Source of the DNA: Amycolatopsis sp. CA-126428
GTDB lineage: Bacteria; Actinomycetota; Actinomycetes; Mycobacteriales; Pseudonocardiaceae
Direction of reading: 5' to 3'
Length of the DNA stretch: 52,511 nucleotides
NCBI RefSeq assembly: GCF_002904335.1
Contig: NZ_PPHF01000153.1
Span: forward strand, 1-52,511
Position 1 is the first letter of the stretch, and the number at the start of each line of letters is the position of its first letter. Under the pieces are notes generated by a model. It worked only from the letters and a program-made list of their open reading frames with translations, was not told the DNA's origin and did no database searches. The translations under genes were made by a program, and so were the position numbers. Positions 8,535-16,998 of this stretch are shown here, piece after piece.

Positions 8535-9896
8535 GTGGTGCTGGAGATCCGGGAACAGGTGACGTGGGACGCCGTAGTCGTCGTGCCGGGGATCATGGGC
8601 AGTGAACTGGTCGATGCCGAAACCGGCGTCGTGCTCTGGGGGCTGCGGCGGCTCGGTTGGTACGTGCGGGCTTGGAGCTCCGGCGATGGTCTGGCCCCGT
8701 TGCGGGTCACCCCGGACGAGCTCGAAGGGCGTACCGGGCGGGTGAAGGCCACCGGGTTGCTCCGGTTTCCCGCCTTCGCGCCGTGGCTGGCCGGGTTCGA
8801 GCCGTACACCTCGCTCGTCAACGCCATCCGGAAGACCGTCGCGGATCCGTCGGCCGTGCTCGAGTTCGCCTACGATTGGCGGCTGCCCGTCGCCCACAAC
8901 GCCAAGCTGCTCGCCGGGGCCGCCGTCGCGCACCTGGTCGCCTGGCAGACCCGCTCGGGGCGGACCGACGCCCGGCTGGTGCTCGTCGCGCACTCCATGG
9001 GTGGCCTGCTCTGCCAGGAGATGGCCGGGATTTCCGGCGCCATCGACGAGGTCCGGACGGTCGTCACCCTGGGCACGCCGTTCGACGGCGCCGCGAAAGC
9101 CGCTGTCATCCTCGGCGCCGGCCGGGGCGGGCCGTTGCCGCGGCGGCGGCTGCGGGAACTGGCCACCGGCCTGCCCGGTGTCCACGACCTACTGCCGACC
9201 TACCGCTGTGTCGACGAGGGCGACTCGGTCCGGCGGCTGACCCCGGCGGACGTCGGACGCCTGGGCGGCTCGGCCGAGCTGGCCCGCGCCGCCTTCGAAC
9301 GCCGGCCCGCTCCACTGCCCGGGCACCGGGCGTTGATCGGGATCGAACAGCCGACCATGAGCACCCTCAAGCTGGTTGGCGGGACGCTTGAGCACGATCC
9401 CTACACCTTCCGCCTCGACCCGGACGGTGAGTTCCGACGGGAGGCGGGTGGCGAGCTGCTGCGCGTCGACGGGCGGGGCGACGGCACCGTGCCGCGCAAC
9501 TCGGCTGTGCCGGCCAACGCCGTCGCGGCGCCGGTCGCCCAGCAGCACGGCTCGCTGGCCCGCTCGCGGGAAGCGATCGACTTCGTCCGCGACGTCCTGC
9601 TCAACGCCGAGGCCGACCTCGGGCCGCGACTCGGCGCCGGCGACGTCGGGCTGGCGCTGCCCGACGTCGTCACCCCCGGCACGGAGTGGACCGCGACCCT
9701 CGACGGCGTCGAACCCCACGAGGCCCGGTGCACGGTAACCGACGCCGACACCGGCGTCGTCGTCGATCACCCTTCGCCGCACCGGCGGGACGGCGATGTG
9801 GCTGTCGCTGTCACGCTGCCCGCGCCCGGCGTCTACCGGGTGGAGGTGTCCGGTGGCGGCGCGGCGGTCACGCAGCTCGTCATGGCGCGGGAGTGA
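8535..9896 (+). CDS. LCAT-like alpha/beta hydrolase
   Basis: A 453-residue lipase/acyltransferase-fold protein resembling lecithin:cholesterol acyltransferases. The features are VVVVPGIMGSEL at 14-25 (oxyanion-loop motif of LCAT enzymes), FAYDWRLP at 111-118, the nucleophile elbow AHSMGG at 152-157 with Ser154, and VVTLGTPFDG after it. A conserved-looking late stretch, RVDGRGDGTVPRNSA, probably carries the acid of the triad, with a His downstream (QQHGSLARS). The last 100 residues look like a beta-sandwich domain. There is no signal peptide, so it is predicted cytoplasmic. It is convergent with the caspase-WD40 gene, and its stop lies 17 bases inside the original 3' end of that gene. Neighbouring hydrolases of this type can act in conflict systems as membrane-damaging effectors, but that is only suggested by context. 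The start is GTG at 8535, with no strong ribosome site. Confidence 0.75.
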   Translation: MVLEIREQVTWDAVVVVPGIMGSELVDAETGVVLWGLRRLGWYVRAWSSGDGLAPLRVTPDELEGRTGRVKATGLLRFPAFAPWLAGFEPYTSLVNAIRKTVADPSAVLEFAYDWRLPVAHNAKLLAGAAVAHLVAWQTRSGRTDARLVLVAHSMGGLLCQEMAGISGAIDEVRTVVTLGTPFDGAAKAAVILGAGRGGPLPRRRLRELATGLPGVHDLLPTYRCVDEGDSVRRLTPADVGRLGGSAELARAAFERRPAPLPGHRALIGIEQPTMSTLKLVGGTLEHDPYTFRLDPDGEFRREAGGELLRVDGRGDGTVPRNSAVPANAVAAPVAQQHGSLARSREAIDFVRDVLLNAEADLGPRLGAGDVGLALPDVVTPGTEWTATLDGVEPHEARCTVTDADTGVVVDHPSPHRRDGDVAVAVTLPAPGVYRVEVSGGGAAVTQLVMARE

Positions 9897-10362
9897 TCTC
9901 GACGACCGCGACCCCGGCGGGCCCGCCGATCGCCAGGTAGCCCGCAGCCTGCCGCCCGCCGGACACGCTCGCCCGCACGACGTGCAGCGTCTCCACCGGC
10001 GCCGCGACCACGAGCCGGATCAGCTCGCGCCGGGCGCGCAGGTCCCAGACGCGCACGGTGCGGTCGCCGCCGCCGGCCGCCAGCAGCACCTGCCCCTCAG
10101 AGCCCGTGAACGCCTCGATCGCGTTCACCCCGCCGAGGTGACCGGGCAGCACCACCAGCTGTTCGCCGGTCGACGGGTCCCAGAGTCGCACTTCGTGCTC
10201 GCCGTGGCTGCCGGTCGCGAGCACGACGTGCCCGCCCGCGTCGACGAACGCGGTCATGGTCTTGATCCCGCTCGGGTGACCGGTCAGCTCCCGCACAACG
10301 GCCCCGGTGGCGAGGTCCCGGATCCGCACGGAACGGTCGTCGCCGGCACTGGCCAGCAGCTG
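9880..10362 (-). pseudogene. WD40 tail cut off by in-frame amber
   Basis: The same reading frame as the caspase-WD40 gene continues here after a TAG at 10363-10365. It encodes about three to four more propeller blades (LLASAGDDRSVRIRD, VVLATGSHGEHEVRLWD, VLLAAGGGDRTVRVWD) and a closing strand before the natural TGA at 9880-9882. The TAG occupies the Arg/Lys position of the repeat pattern Gly-Arg/Lys-x-Leu-Leu-Ala, so it is a recent nonsense change rather than a real end. Without readthrough this segment is not translated. Confidence 0.75.
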
Positions 10363-13300
10363 CTAGCCAGACGGGTTCCGGAAGGTCACGAGCGCGTTGA
10401 CCGAGTCAGTGTGGCTGGTCATCGCCGGCATGACCTCGGCGCCGGTGTCCGCGTCCCAGACTCGCACGGTGCAATCCCGGCTGCCGCTGGCCAGCCACGG
10501 CCGGCCGGGTACCACGACGAGGGCTTCTACTCCGCTGGTGTGCCCGTCCAGCGTCCGCACGAGCTCGCCCGAACCGAAATCCCAGATCCGGATCGCGGGC
10601 ACGTCGGCGGCAGTGGCCAGCAACGTCCGGCCGTCGCGGCCGCGCACCGCGGCGACCGACCAGGTCACGTCCCGGTCACTGGTCAGCGTCCGCATCAGCT
10701 CGCCGGTGCCGGCATCCCAGACGCGCACCGCACCGTTGTCACCGGCGCCGGCCAGGAGCCGCCTTCCGCCATGGTCGCGGAATTCCGTGACGGCGTTGAC
10801 CCCGTCGACCGGCGTGGCGGGCGGCGCGGCGAGGTCCCAGAGCCGCACGGTGCCATCCCGGTCGCCGGTCGCCAGCACCAGCCGCCCGGCGCGGCTGGTG
10901 AACGTCGTCAGCGCGGTGACCCGGTCCGTGGTGCCCGTCATCGGCTCCCCCACCGGGGTGCCCCAGGTTGTCCAGGTCCTGAAGGTGCCGTCGAGGTCGA
11001 CGGTCACCAGTCGGTCCTGGCCGTCGGCGGTGAATCCGGCGACCGCCTGCACGCCACCGCCGTGGGTCTCGATCCGCCGGCCAGTTCCCTCCGGAACCCA
11101 CACCCGCACAGTCCCGTCCGCGCCGCAGCTCGCGAGCAGTCCCTCCGCCGGCAGCGCGAGCACCGAGTTCACCGCGCCGATGTGCCCGGTCATCGGCCGT
11201 CCGGCCGGGCGGCCGCCGGCGACGTCCCAGACCCGGATTGTCTGGTCCCAGCTGCCGGTGGCCAGGCGGACTTTCCCGTCGCGCGTCGAGAACGACGTCA
11301 CCGCGCGCACCCCGCCAGTGTGCCCGACCAGCGGTGCGCCGAACGGGAGCCCGGTGGCGAGGTCCCAGAGCCGGACGGTCTCATCCTGGCTCGCGGTCGC
11401 GAGGAGCGTCCGGCCGAACGCGCGCAAGGCGTGCACGGCGTTGATCGAGCTCGTGTGACCGGTCAGGGGACGGGCGATGAGCCGCCCGGTGGCGGGATCC
11501 CACACCCGGATCGCGCCCCGGCGGCCGCCGATGGCCAGGAGGGAACGGCCGCCGGGCCCGGTGAATGCGGCGAGAGCAGTCGCGTCGCCTGGGAGCGGCT
11601 CGCCGACCGCTCGTCCGGTGTCCGGGTCCCGGACACCGACCGTGCCGTCGTAGGTTGCGATGGCCAGCAGCGCTTTCCCGTCGGGGCCGGGAAAAGCCGT
11701 CAACGCGGAAGCCTGCGACGGCAGGCTGGCGACGACGTTGCCCAGCACGGTCCAGTGCGCCCACCGCGGCCGCAGCGCGATAGTCCGGCTCGCCTCGGCT
11801 ACGGGATCCACCGCGCTCGTCGCGCCGGTGGCGAGCTGGGACAACCGCAGAGCCAGCGCCCGGGACGGCTGGTCGGCGTCACCCAGGAACGGCTCGATGC
11901 GCCCCCACGCGGACAGCGCAGCCTTGCCCGGCGCGTCAGTGACGGGTAGCCCCAGCAGGCCCCGCACATGCCCCCCGGTGTCCCACGGCAGGAAGGCCGG
12001 GAACACGATCTGGTCGTCCAGCACGCCGCCGAGCGCCGCGTGGTCGACGAGGTGGCGGCGCAGGTACGGGTGTGGCGGCAGCCCGGGCGCCCGGCGCGCG
12101 AGGTCGCTGAGCCGTTCGGCGATCCGGCCGTGCGGCACGCGCCCCTCCGAGACCGGGACGCTGTCCAGGATCCGTTCGGGATCTTCCCGCAGTACCTGGG
12201 CGAGCCGTTCGTGCGCGGGGCGGTAGACGCTGCGCCCGTCCTCGCTGTCGCGGGCAAGGTAGCCGCACAGGCGGCCGCCGATGACGTGGGCGATCGCGCC
12301 GTCCAGGTCATCTTCGGCGTCCGCCTGGCCCAGCACGGCCGCCGCGACCGCGGGCCAGACGTCGGCCCAGGGGATGCCCCCACCCCGCGCGAACGCCGCG
12401 GCCTGCAGCACCGCGAGCAGCTCGCCGGCGGAGTGCTGCGGCGTTTGCGCGTCGAGCAGGTCCTGCCGGAGCAGGCCGACCGTGCCTTCGTCGAGGGAAG
12501 CCAGCCACTGCCGGTCGTCGATACGCTGCGGAGCGGGGACTTCGCGGAGCCGCTGGCCGGCCAGCCGCGCGTCGAGGAACGACGGCGCGACCCGGTTCGC
12601 GACGACCGAGGCCACGGCGGTCCGGTACGCCGGCTCTTTCTCGCTGAGCAACGCCTCGACGTACTGGGCGATGGCGCCTTCGGTTTCCGCGCCATCCGTC
12701 CGCAGCTCGACGACCTCGTCGGCGGATTGGCGCAGCAGGTCGACCAGCTCGGGTTCCGCGGGGTCCGCGCCCGTCCGCCTACTGCTGCGCACGCCGGCGA
12801 CCAGGCGGACCCGGTGCCGGCCGTCCCGGTCGGTCAGGCGCGCGAGCGGGCCGAGCACGTCGACTACGAGCAACGCCGGGGTGCGGGCCTCGTCGACCCC
12901 GTCGACCACGATCGTGCGAACCATGTCCTCGCGTTCCAGGAGTTCCCGCAGGGACTCCCGCGAACCTGGGCCGGCGCAGCCGAAAGCGGCGAGCAGCTGG
13001 TCGACGACCTCGTCTACGCTCTTGTTCCGCGCCAGCACGGCGACATCGACCGCGCCCGGCGGCGGGACCGTCTCGGGCGGCGCGGACGTCACCGCCTCGG
13101 AGTACCGGGGGTCGGCCAGAAACGCCGGATCGCTCAGGGTCACCGCGCGGGCGATGATCGCTGACTTCCCCGTGCCCGCCGCGCCTGTGACGATCAGGGT
13201 CCCCCGGCCTTCACGGAGGAAGTCCGCAACCTGGCCGGTCAGCTGCTGCCGGCCCGCGAAGTACCAGCCGGGATCGTCGCCGGACAGGCGCCCGCTGGCC

Positions 13301-14112
13301 CGGTCGAGCCAGTAGTCCAGCTCGCCGGCGCTGGTGGCGACCTGCCGGCGGGCCGGGGAGACGACGTCGTCCGGCGGCCGGTACCCCGGGTTGGGCAGGC
13401 AGGGACTCGGCTCGTCACTGGGCCCGGTCCGCCACACCCGGCGCGGCTCGAGCAGCCTGGGCGCCCGGCGAGCGGCGTCGACGAGCTCCTTCTCGAACTC
13501 GTCGAAGGTGAGGAACGGCGCGGTGTACTCGGCTTTCGTCCGAAGCCACTCCCGCAGCCGCTCGAGGAGCTCGGCGAACTCACGGACCCGCGGCATCTCG
13601 TCGAAGTCGGCGCTGACGAACACGCTCACCGACGTGAGCCCCCGGCGTTCGGCCGTCAGGTCCTCCCGCAGCCCACCGAGTTCGGCTTCGAGCGAGCCGG
13701 AGAAGCACGAGTTGACGATGACCAGCACGTGGCGGACGTCCGAGTCGAGCACGGCCGCCACCACGTCGGCGGTCGGGTAGGCGTGCCCGGGCAGCCGCCC
13801 GTGCGGGGTGTCCGGCAGGAGCAGATAATGACGCCCAGACGGGCCGCGCTTGCCGTGCCCGGTGAGGTACACGAGCGCGACATCGGACGCGGCCAACCGA
13901 CGCAGCCCGGCATCGTGAACGGCGGTTTCGAAGTCCCGCCGCGAGTCGATTCCTTCGATGCGGCGCAGGGCGAAGACGCGGTCGCCGAGTTCCGGCGCGC
14001 ACCACCACGCCTCGACCGCGGCCAGCTGGGCGGCCACGCCGTCCTGGAACGCGGCCGAGGCGGCCGCGTCCGGAATCGCGATGGCTATCAGCCGCCGGTT
14101 GTGGTCGCCCAT
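10363..14112 (-). CDS. Caspase-like peptidase / NTPase / WD40 protein, truncated
   Basis: A multi-domain conflict- or signal-type protein. The ATG at 14112 (MGDHNRRL) is chosen over the open frame's 14256 because the caspase fold starts right there. Residues 5-215 form a peptidase C14 domain with the His86 box (YLTGHGKRG) and the Cys136 box (VNSCFSGS). Residues 285-420 begin a P-loop NTPase, with Walker A GAAGTGKS at 310-317 and Walker B IVVDGVDEA near 401-409. A helical region follows to about 830, then a run of WD40 blades with the signature Gly-His...Trp-Asp. The chain stops at 1249 residues in the middle of a blade because of a TAG at 10363; unbroken it would be 1410. In such architectures the propeller senses, the NTPase oligomerises and the protease acts. 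The trigger and substrate here are unknown. The truncated propeller may abolish sensing. Confidence 0.85.
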   Translation of the reverse strand: MGDHNRRLIAIAIPDAAASAAFQDGVAAQLAAVEAWWCAPELGDRVFALRRIEGIDSRRDFETAVHDAGLRRLAASDVALVYLTGHGKRGPSGRHYLLLPDTPHGRLPGHAYPTADVVAAVLDSDVRHVLVIVNSCFSGSLEAELGGLREDLTAERRGLTSVSVFVSADFDEMPRVREFAELLERLREWLRTKAEYTAPFLTFDEFEKELVDAARRAPRLLEPRRVWRTGPSDEPSPCLPNPGYRPPDDVVSPARRQVATSAGELDYWLDRASGRLSGDDPGWYFAGRQQLTGQVADFLREGRGTLIVTGAAGTGKSAIIARAVTLSDPAFLADPRYSEAVTSAPPETVPPPGAVDVAVLARNKSVDEVVDQLLAAFGCAGPGSRESLRELLEREDMVRTIVVDGVDEARTPALLVVDVLGPLARLTDRDGRHRVRLVAGVRSSRRTGADPAEPELVDLLRQSADEVVELRTDGAETEGAIAQYVEALLSEKEPAYRTAVASVVANRVAPSFLDARLAGQRLREVPAPQRIDDRQWLASLDEGTVGLLRQDLLDAQTPQHSAGELLAVLQAAAFARGGGIPWADVWPAVAAAVLGQADAEDDLDGAIAHVIGGRLCGYLARDSEDGRSVYRPAHERLAQVLREDPERILDSVPVSEGRVPHGRIAERLSDLARRAPGLPPHPYLRRHLVDHAALGGVLDDQIVFPAFLPWDTGGHVRGLLGLPVTDAPGKAALSAWGRIEPFLGDADQPSRALALRLSQLATGATSAVDPVAEASRTIALRPRWAHWTVLGNVVASLPSQASALTAFPGPDGKALLAIATYDGTVGVRDPDTGRAVGEPLPGDATALAAFTGPGGRSLLAIGGRRGAIRVWDPATGRLIARPLTGHTSSINAVHALRAFGRTLLATASQDETVRLWDLATGLPFGAPLVGHTGGVRAVTSFSTRDGKVRLATGSWDQTIRVWDVAGGRPAGRPMTGHIGAVNSVLALPAEGLLASCGADGTVRVWVPEGTGRRIETHGGGVQAVAGFTADGQDRLVTVDLDGTFRTWTTWGTPVGEPMTGTTDRVTALTTFTSRAGRLVLATGDRDGTVRLWDLAAPPATPVDGVNAVTEFRDHGGRRLLAGAGDNGAVRVWDAGTGELMRTLTSDRDVTWSVAAVRGRDGRTLLATAADVPAIRIWDFGSGELVRTLDGHTSGVEALVVVPGRPWLASGSRDCTVRVWDADTGAEVMPAMTSHTDSVNALVTFRNPSG

Positions 14113-14455
14113 GCTCCCCGTCCGTCTCGGAGGACTGTTGCCGGAAACATCGCGAACGGCGTCGCGGCTGTTGCACCGGCCCGTTACAGACGGATCCCCA
14201 CTTCCATCGGACCGCGACACCGTCGAAGAACCGGGGTGGACGGTCTTATCTCCCAACGTGTACCACTTACGCCGCGGCCCGAGCTCGTCTACGTCCTGGC
14301 GCCGGCGAGTCAGGTCGGCACGCTGGTCGAGATGTACGGCGGCGCAGCAACACCGTGTCCACGTGGAAGAAGTCCACCGAGGCGAAGGCGAAGGCTCTCT
14401 ATTTCGTCGGCTGCGACCTCCGCGGGATCGTCAGTATCGCGCACTCGATCGCAGA

Positions 14456-14490
14456 AGAGCCCTGCTTGCGGACCACGCAAACAGGGCTCT
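14456..14490. terminator. Strong 14-bp hairpin
   Basis: The 9-bp arms AGAGCCCTG and CAGGGCTCT enclose a second 5-bp stem TTGCG/CGCAA with loop gacca, giving a nearly perfect 14-bp stem with one mismatch. No T-tract follows. The symmetry would let it act in both directions. No clear gene ends immediately beside it, so it may belong to a lost neighbour or a small RNA. Confidence 0.5.
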
Positions 14491-14507
14491 CTTCGTCGTG
14501 TCCTGTT

Positions 14508-14556
14508 GGGGGCCGAGTCCCCCACAATCCCCCCGGGGGCACGCCCCCGGGGGATT
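14508..14556. repeat. Tandem GC-rich hairpins
   Basis: A GGGGG/CCCCC hairpin at 14508-14523 is followed at once by a long stem of about 14 bp with one bulge at 14526-14556 (AATCCCCC... with complementary ...GGGGGATT, loop AC). Together with the 14456-14490 hairpin, three stem-loops lie in 100 bases. They look like an intergenic stem-loop element or a compound terminator. Confidence 0.5.
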
Positions 14557-14740
14557 CCGTAGGTGCCGTTCGACTCGTCGTGGATCGCGACGATTTCCTC
14601 GGTCAGCTCCGCGTCGTCGTGTTCATGCTGAGAGGGGGTGCGGCGCGACGGGTGTAGTGGGCGGCCCGGGAGCGCGAAAAAGCCGTGGCTCGTTTGAGGA
14701 TCTCCAAGTCCTCGGATGCCCCGCTGGCCTGAAGCGGATT
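14556..14740 (-). pseudogene. IS3-family transposase scrap
   Basis: Two minus-strand snippets in different frames match the junction of an IS3 element. GASEDLEILKRATAF (end of orfA, 14740-14680) is followed by AELTEEIVAIHDESNGTYGIP (start of orfB, 14640-14556). Everything else is gone. The GC-rich hairpins begin exactly where the orfB homology stops. Confidence 0.55.
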
Positions 14741-14897
14741 GAAGTACCGATCCCTTGGACTTACGGCACCGGCCGACTTCCTGTCCACTTGCGGTGCCCC
14801 GGCGAGCCTTGCCGGACCGCTGTCGGCCATCCCGCCGACCGGCGACACCGTGCAACAGCTCCAGTCCGGCTCGGCGCGAATTCAGTCGATATGGCCG

Positions 14898-15617
14898 TCA
14901 CAGTGCGTTGTGTACGCGCAATTCACTCAGCGTCCGGTCAGTGGCCGCCTGGGAGGACGCCGGGTTCTGGCCGGTGAGCAGGTTGGTGTCCACCACGACG
15001 TGCGGTTCCCACGGCGCTCCCGGCTTGAAGTCCGCGCCGCGCTCCCGCAGCCGGTCCTCCAGCAGCCACGGTGCGCGGTCGGCGAGGCCGACCAGGCGCT
15101 CCTCCTCGTTGGTGTACCCCGTCATTCGCCTGCCCTCGAACAGCCAGCCGCCGTTGCGCCGGTCGGCCGAGAGCAGTGCCGCCACACCGTGGCAGACCGC
15201 CGTGACGAAGCGGCCCGTGTCGAAGAACTGGACGAGGAGCTCGCCGAGCGGCTGGCAGCCGGCCAGATCCTCCATCGGTGCGTGCCCGCCGGGGATGTAG
15301 ATGGCGTCGTAGTCGGCGACGTGCCCCACCGCCTGCTCGAGCACCATCGGCCGGGCCAGTTCGGTGGCGATCGCGTCGAGGTAGTCGCGGAACGCGGTGG
15401 CTTTCCTCTCGCCGCCCGCCATCTCCGGGTTCAGGCTCCGCTGGTCCACCGTCGGCGCCACCCCGCCCGGGGTGGCGACGACCACCTCGACGCCCTGGGT
15501 ACGGAACTCGTTGTGCGGCACGACGAACTCCTCGGCCCAGTAACCGGTGGGGTGCCGGGTACCGTCCTTGAGCGTCCAGTGGTCGCTGGCGGAGAGCACC
15601 ATCAGGATCCGGGTCAT
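14898..15617 (-). CDS. DJ-1/PfpI family (Hsp31-like) protein
   Basis: A 239-residue class I glutamine-amidotransferase-fold protein. The core has AIYIPGGHAPMEDL and the nucleophile elbow FVTAVCHGVAAL with its cysteine. A TGYTNEEERLVG segment and WLLEDRLRERGADF tail are typical of the Hsp31/YDR533C-type subgroup (glyoxalase III, deglycase or holding chaperone activities have been reported for this family). It starts 3 bases after the hsp20 stop and is the last gene of the DUF2267-hsp20 operon, which fits a role in protein or carbonyl stress. The exact reaction cannot be read from sequence. Confidence 0.85.
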   Translation of the reverse strand: MTRILMVLSASDHWTLKDGTRHPTGYWAEEFVVPHNEFRTQGVEVVVATPGGVAPTVDQRSLNPEMAGGERKATAFRDYLDAIATELARPMVLEQAVGHVADYDAIYIPGGHAPMEDLAGCQPLGELLVQFFDTGRFVTAVCHGVAALLSADRRNGGWLFEGRRMTGYTNEEERLVGLADRAPWLLEDRLRERGADFKPGAPWEPHVVVDTNLLTGQNPASSQAATDRTLSELRVHNAL

Positions 15618-15620
15618 CGG

Positions 15621-16073
15621 TCAACCACCGGTGATCTTGATCTTGTTGGGCTTGGCGGCGTCCACCTTCGGGACGCGTACGGTGAGCACGCCGCTGTCGA
15701 GTGATGCCTCGATGCCGTCGGCGCGGATGTCGCCGGGCAGCGTCACGCGGTACTCGAACTCGCCGACCCTGCGGGTGCGGCGGCGGAGCAAACCCTTGCG
15801 CTCCCGTTCTTTCAGCTCACCGGTGATGACCAACTCGTTGCCGTACAGCTCGACGTCGACGTCCTCCCGCCGGACGCCGGGCAGTTCGATCTCGACCAGG
15901 TAGGCGTCGTCGGTCTCCGAGACGTCTCCGGCCGGCAGCCACGGCCCGCCGTCCCGTCCGGTGCCCAGCGCCGACTGCGTGAGCCGGTCCACCTGTTGAA
16001 AAAGATCTTCGAATTCGCGTAAGGGGTTCCATCGATCCGTCTGGCCGGCAGAACGCCTGACGGGCAGAGTCAT
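15621..16073 (-). CDS. hsp20: Hsp20/alpha-crystallin small heat shock protein
   Basis: A 150-residue ATP-independent holdase. The N-terminal arm has WNPLREFEDLFQQVDRL. The alpha-crystallin domain runs from about 45 to 140 (YLVEIELPGVRREDVDVELYG, then GEFEYRVTLPGDI and SLDSGVLTVRVPKV, which carries the G-V-L motif). The C-terminal tail has the IXI-type motif KIKITGG. The ribosome site GGAGGAG lies ahead of the ATG at 16073, inside the end of the DUF2267 gene, whose TGA overlaps the ATG (ATGA). An operator-like palindrome stands upstream of the operon. Confidence 0.92.
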   Translation of the reverse strand: MTLPVRRSAGQTDRWNPLREFEDLFQQVDRLTQSALGTGRDGGPWLPAGDVSETDDAYLVEIELPGVRREDVDVELYGNELVITGELKERERKGLLRRRTRRVGEFEYRVTLPGDIRADGIEASLDSGVLTVRVPKVDAAKPNKIKITGG

Positions 16074-16483
16074 GGTAAGTCTCCTCCTGTTGCTCGAACG
16101 TCCGAGAGACGAGGGCCGGGTGCCACTTCCCTGAACTCCAGCGGCAGCTGGCTCATCATGTGGCGGACGTCTTCACCGCTGATCGTGTCGCGCAGCGTGG
16201 CGAAGACCGCTGCCATGCCGATGTCCGCGGTGCCCCGGTCCACGCCGGCCCGTTCCGCGGTCCGGCGGATGAACTCGTCGAGGCTGAATCCCTCGGCTTC
16301 CTCCTCGGCCGCGATCAGCGGGGTCTGCAGCTCCACGGGGAGTTGCCCGGCGATGTGGCGAGCCTCCCCGCCGGTGATGCGTTCGCCCAGCGTCCACAGG
16401 GTGGCCCGGGTCAGCGCCTCGGCCTGTTCTCGCGAGACGTCGGCCCGCTCGGCCACTTCGTCGACGAACTGGTGGTGATCCAT
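16070..16483 (-). CDS. DUF2267 protein
   Basis: A 137-residue helical protein containing two similar halves: FVDEVAERADVSREQAEALTRATLWTLGERI and FIRRTAERAGVDRGTADIGMAAVFATLRDTI. Each is followed by an (A/R)HxxxQLPxE(L/F) motif. This duplication defines DUF2267, whose biochemical role is unknown. It is the first gene of a stress operon, overlapping hsp20 by ATGA. Co-transcription with a small heat shock protein suggests a role in stress or hypoxia response. Confidence 0.85.
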   Translation of the reverse strand: MDHHQFVDEVAERADVSREQAEALTRATLWTLGERITGGEARHIAGQLPVELQTPLIAAEEEAEGFSLDEFIRRTAERAGVDRGTADIGMAAVFATLRDTISGEDVRHMMSQLPLEFREVAPGPRLSDVRATGGDLP

Positions 16484-16510
16484 GGGCCGAGCATGGCAGC
16501 CGCGGGCGGG

Positions 16511-16527
16511 CGGCGTCTCAGACGCCG
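16511..16527. promoter_or_regulatory. 17-bp palindrome upstream of the stress operon
   Basis: CGGCGTCTCAGACGCCG is a perfect inverted repeat around a central C, 28 bases before the DUF2267 start. Its position and symmetry suggest a repressor or activator site for the DUF2267-hsp20-DJ-1 operon. It is not the HAIR sequence of HspR. Confidence 0.5.
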
Positions 16528-16998
16528 GGGACGGAATTTGCCGCGCCGATTCACCCTGCCAGGACGGGCGGTGCCGGATGGTGATGCGGACCGTGTGCAG
16601 GAACTCCCGCGCTGCGACGGCCCCGACCGCACCGCGCCCGGTCGCCGCACTGTGCCGAGCGCACGGGTGAGTGGCGGCCGTTCACCGTGACATGACGGAA
16701 CGTGCGGCTTTTTTGGCCCCGGGAGGTCGAAGCGTGCTGGTTCGTGGCGGTGGACGCTGGTCTCGCACAGCCAAGCGAGTCGCGAAGGACGACAGTCCGG
16801 TCTGGTCCGCGGCGCCGCCCGATGCGTCTGGCAGGCCCGTTCGCCGTGCTGGTTTTCGACCCGCCAGGTCGATACGGCGCCGGTACGATCCGATGCATGG
16901 TCGAGACAGGCTGGTGAGACCAGAAGGAGCGGACGGGAAATTCCGGGGGCCGTCCACTCATCGTCCATAACGGACGCCATCCCGAATTTGGGAGGCCC
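16528..16998. other. Divergent intergenic region
   Basis: About 470 bases between the stress operon and the plus-strand gene at 16999. Apart from the palindrome above and a GGGAGG ribosome site at the right edge, no gene, RNA or repeat was recognised. Confidence 0.35.

Noticed and set aside
9796..11949. A 717-residue plus-strand open frame
   Set aside because: It is the complement of the caspase-WD40 gene, with low-complexity Gly/Arg/Asp composition typical of antisense frames in high-GC DNA.
14113..14256. N-terminal extension of the caspase protein to 14256
   Set aside because: The extra 48 residues are Ser/Arg/Gly-rich, and the caspase fold begins at the ATG at 14112.
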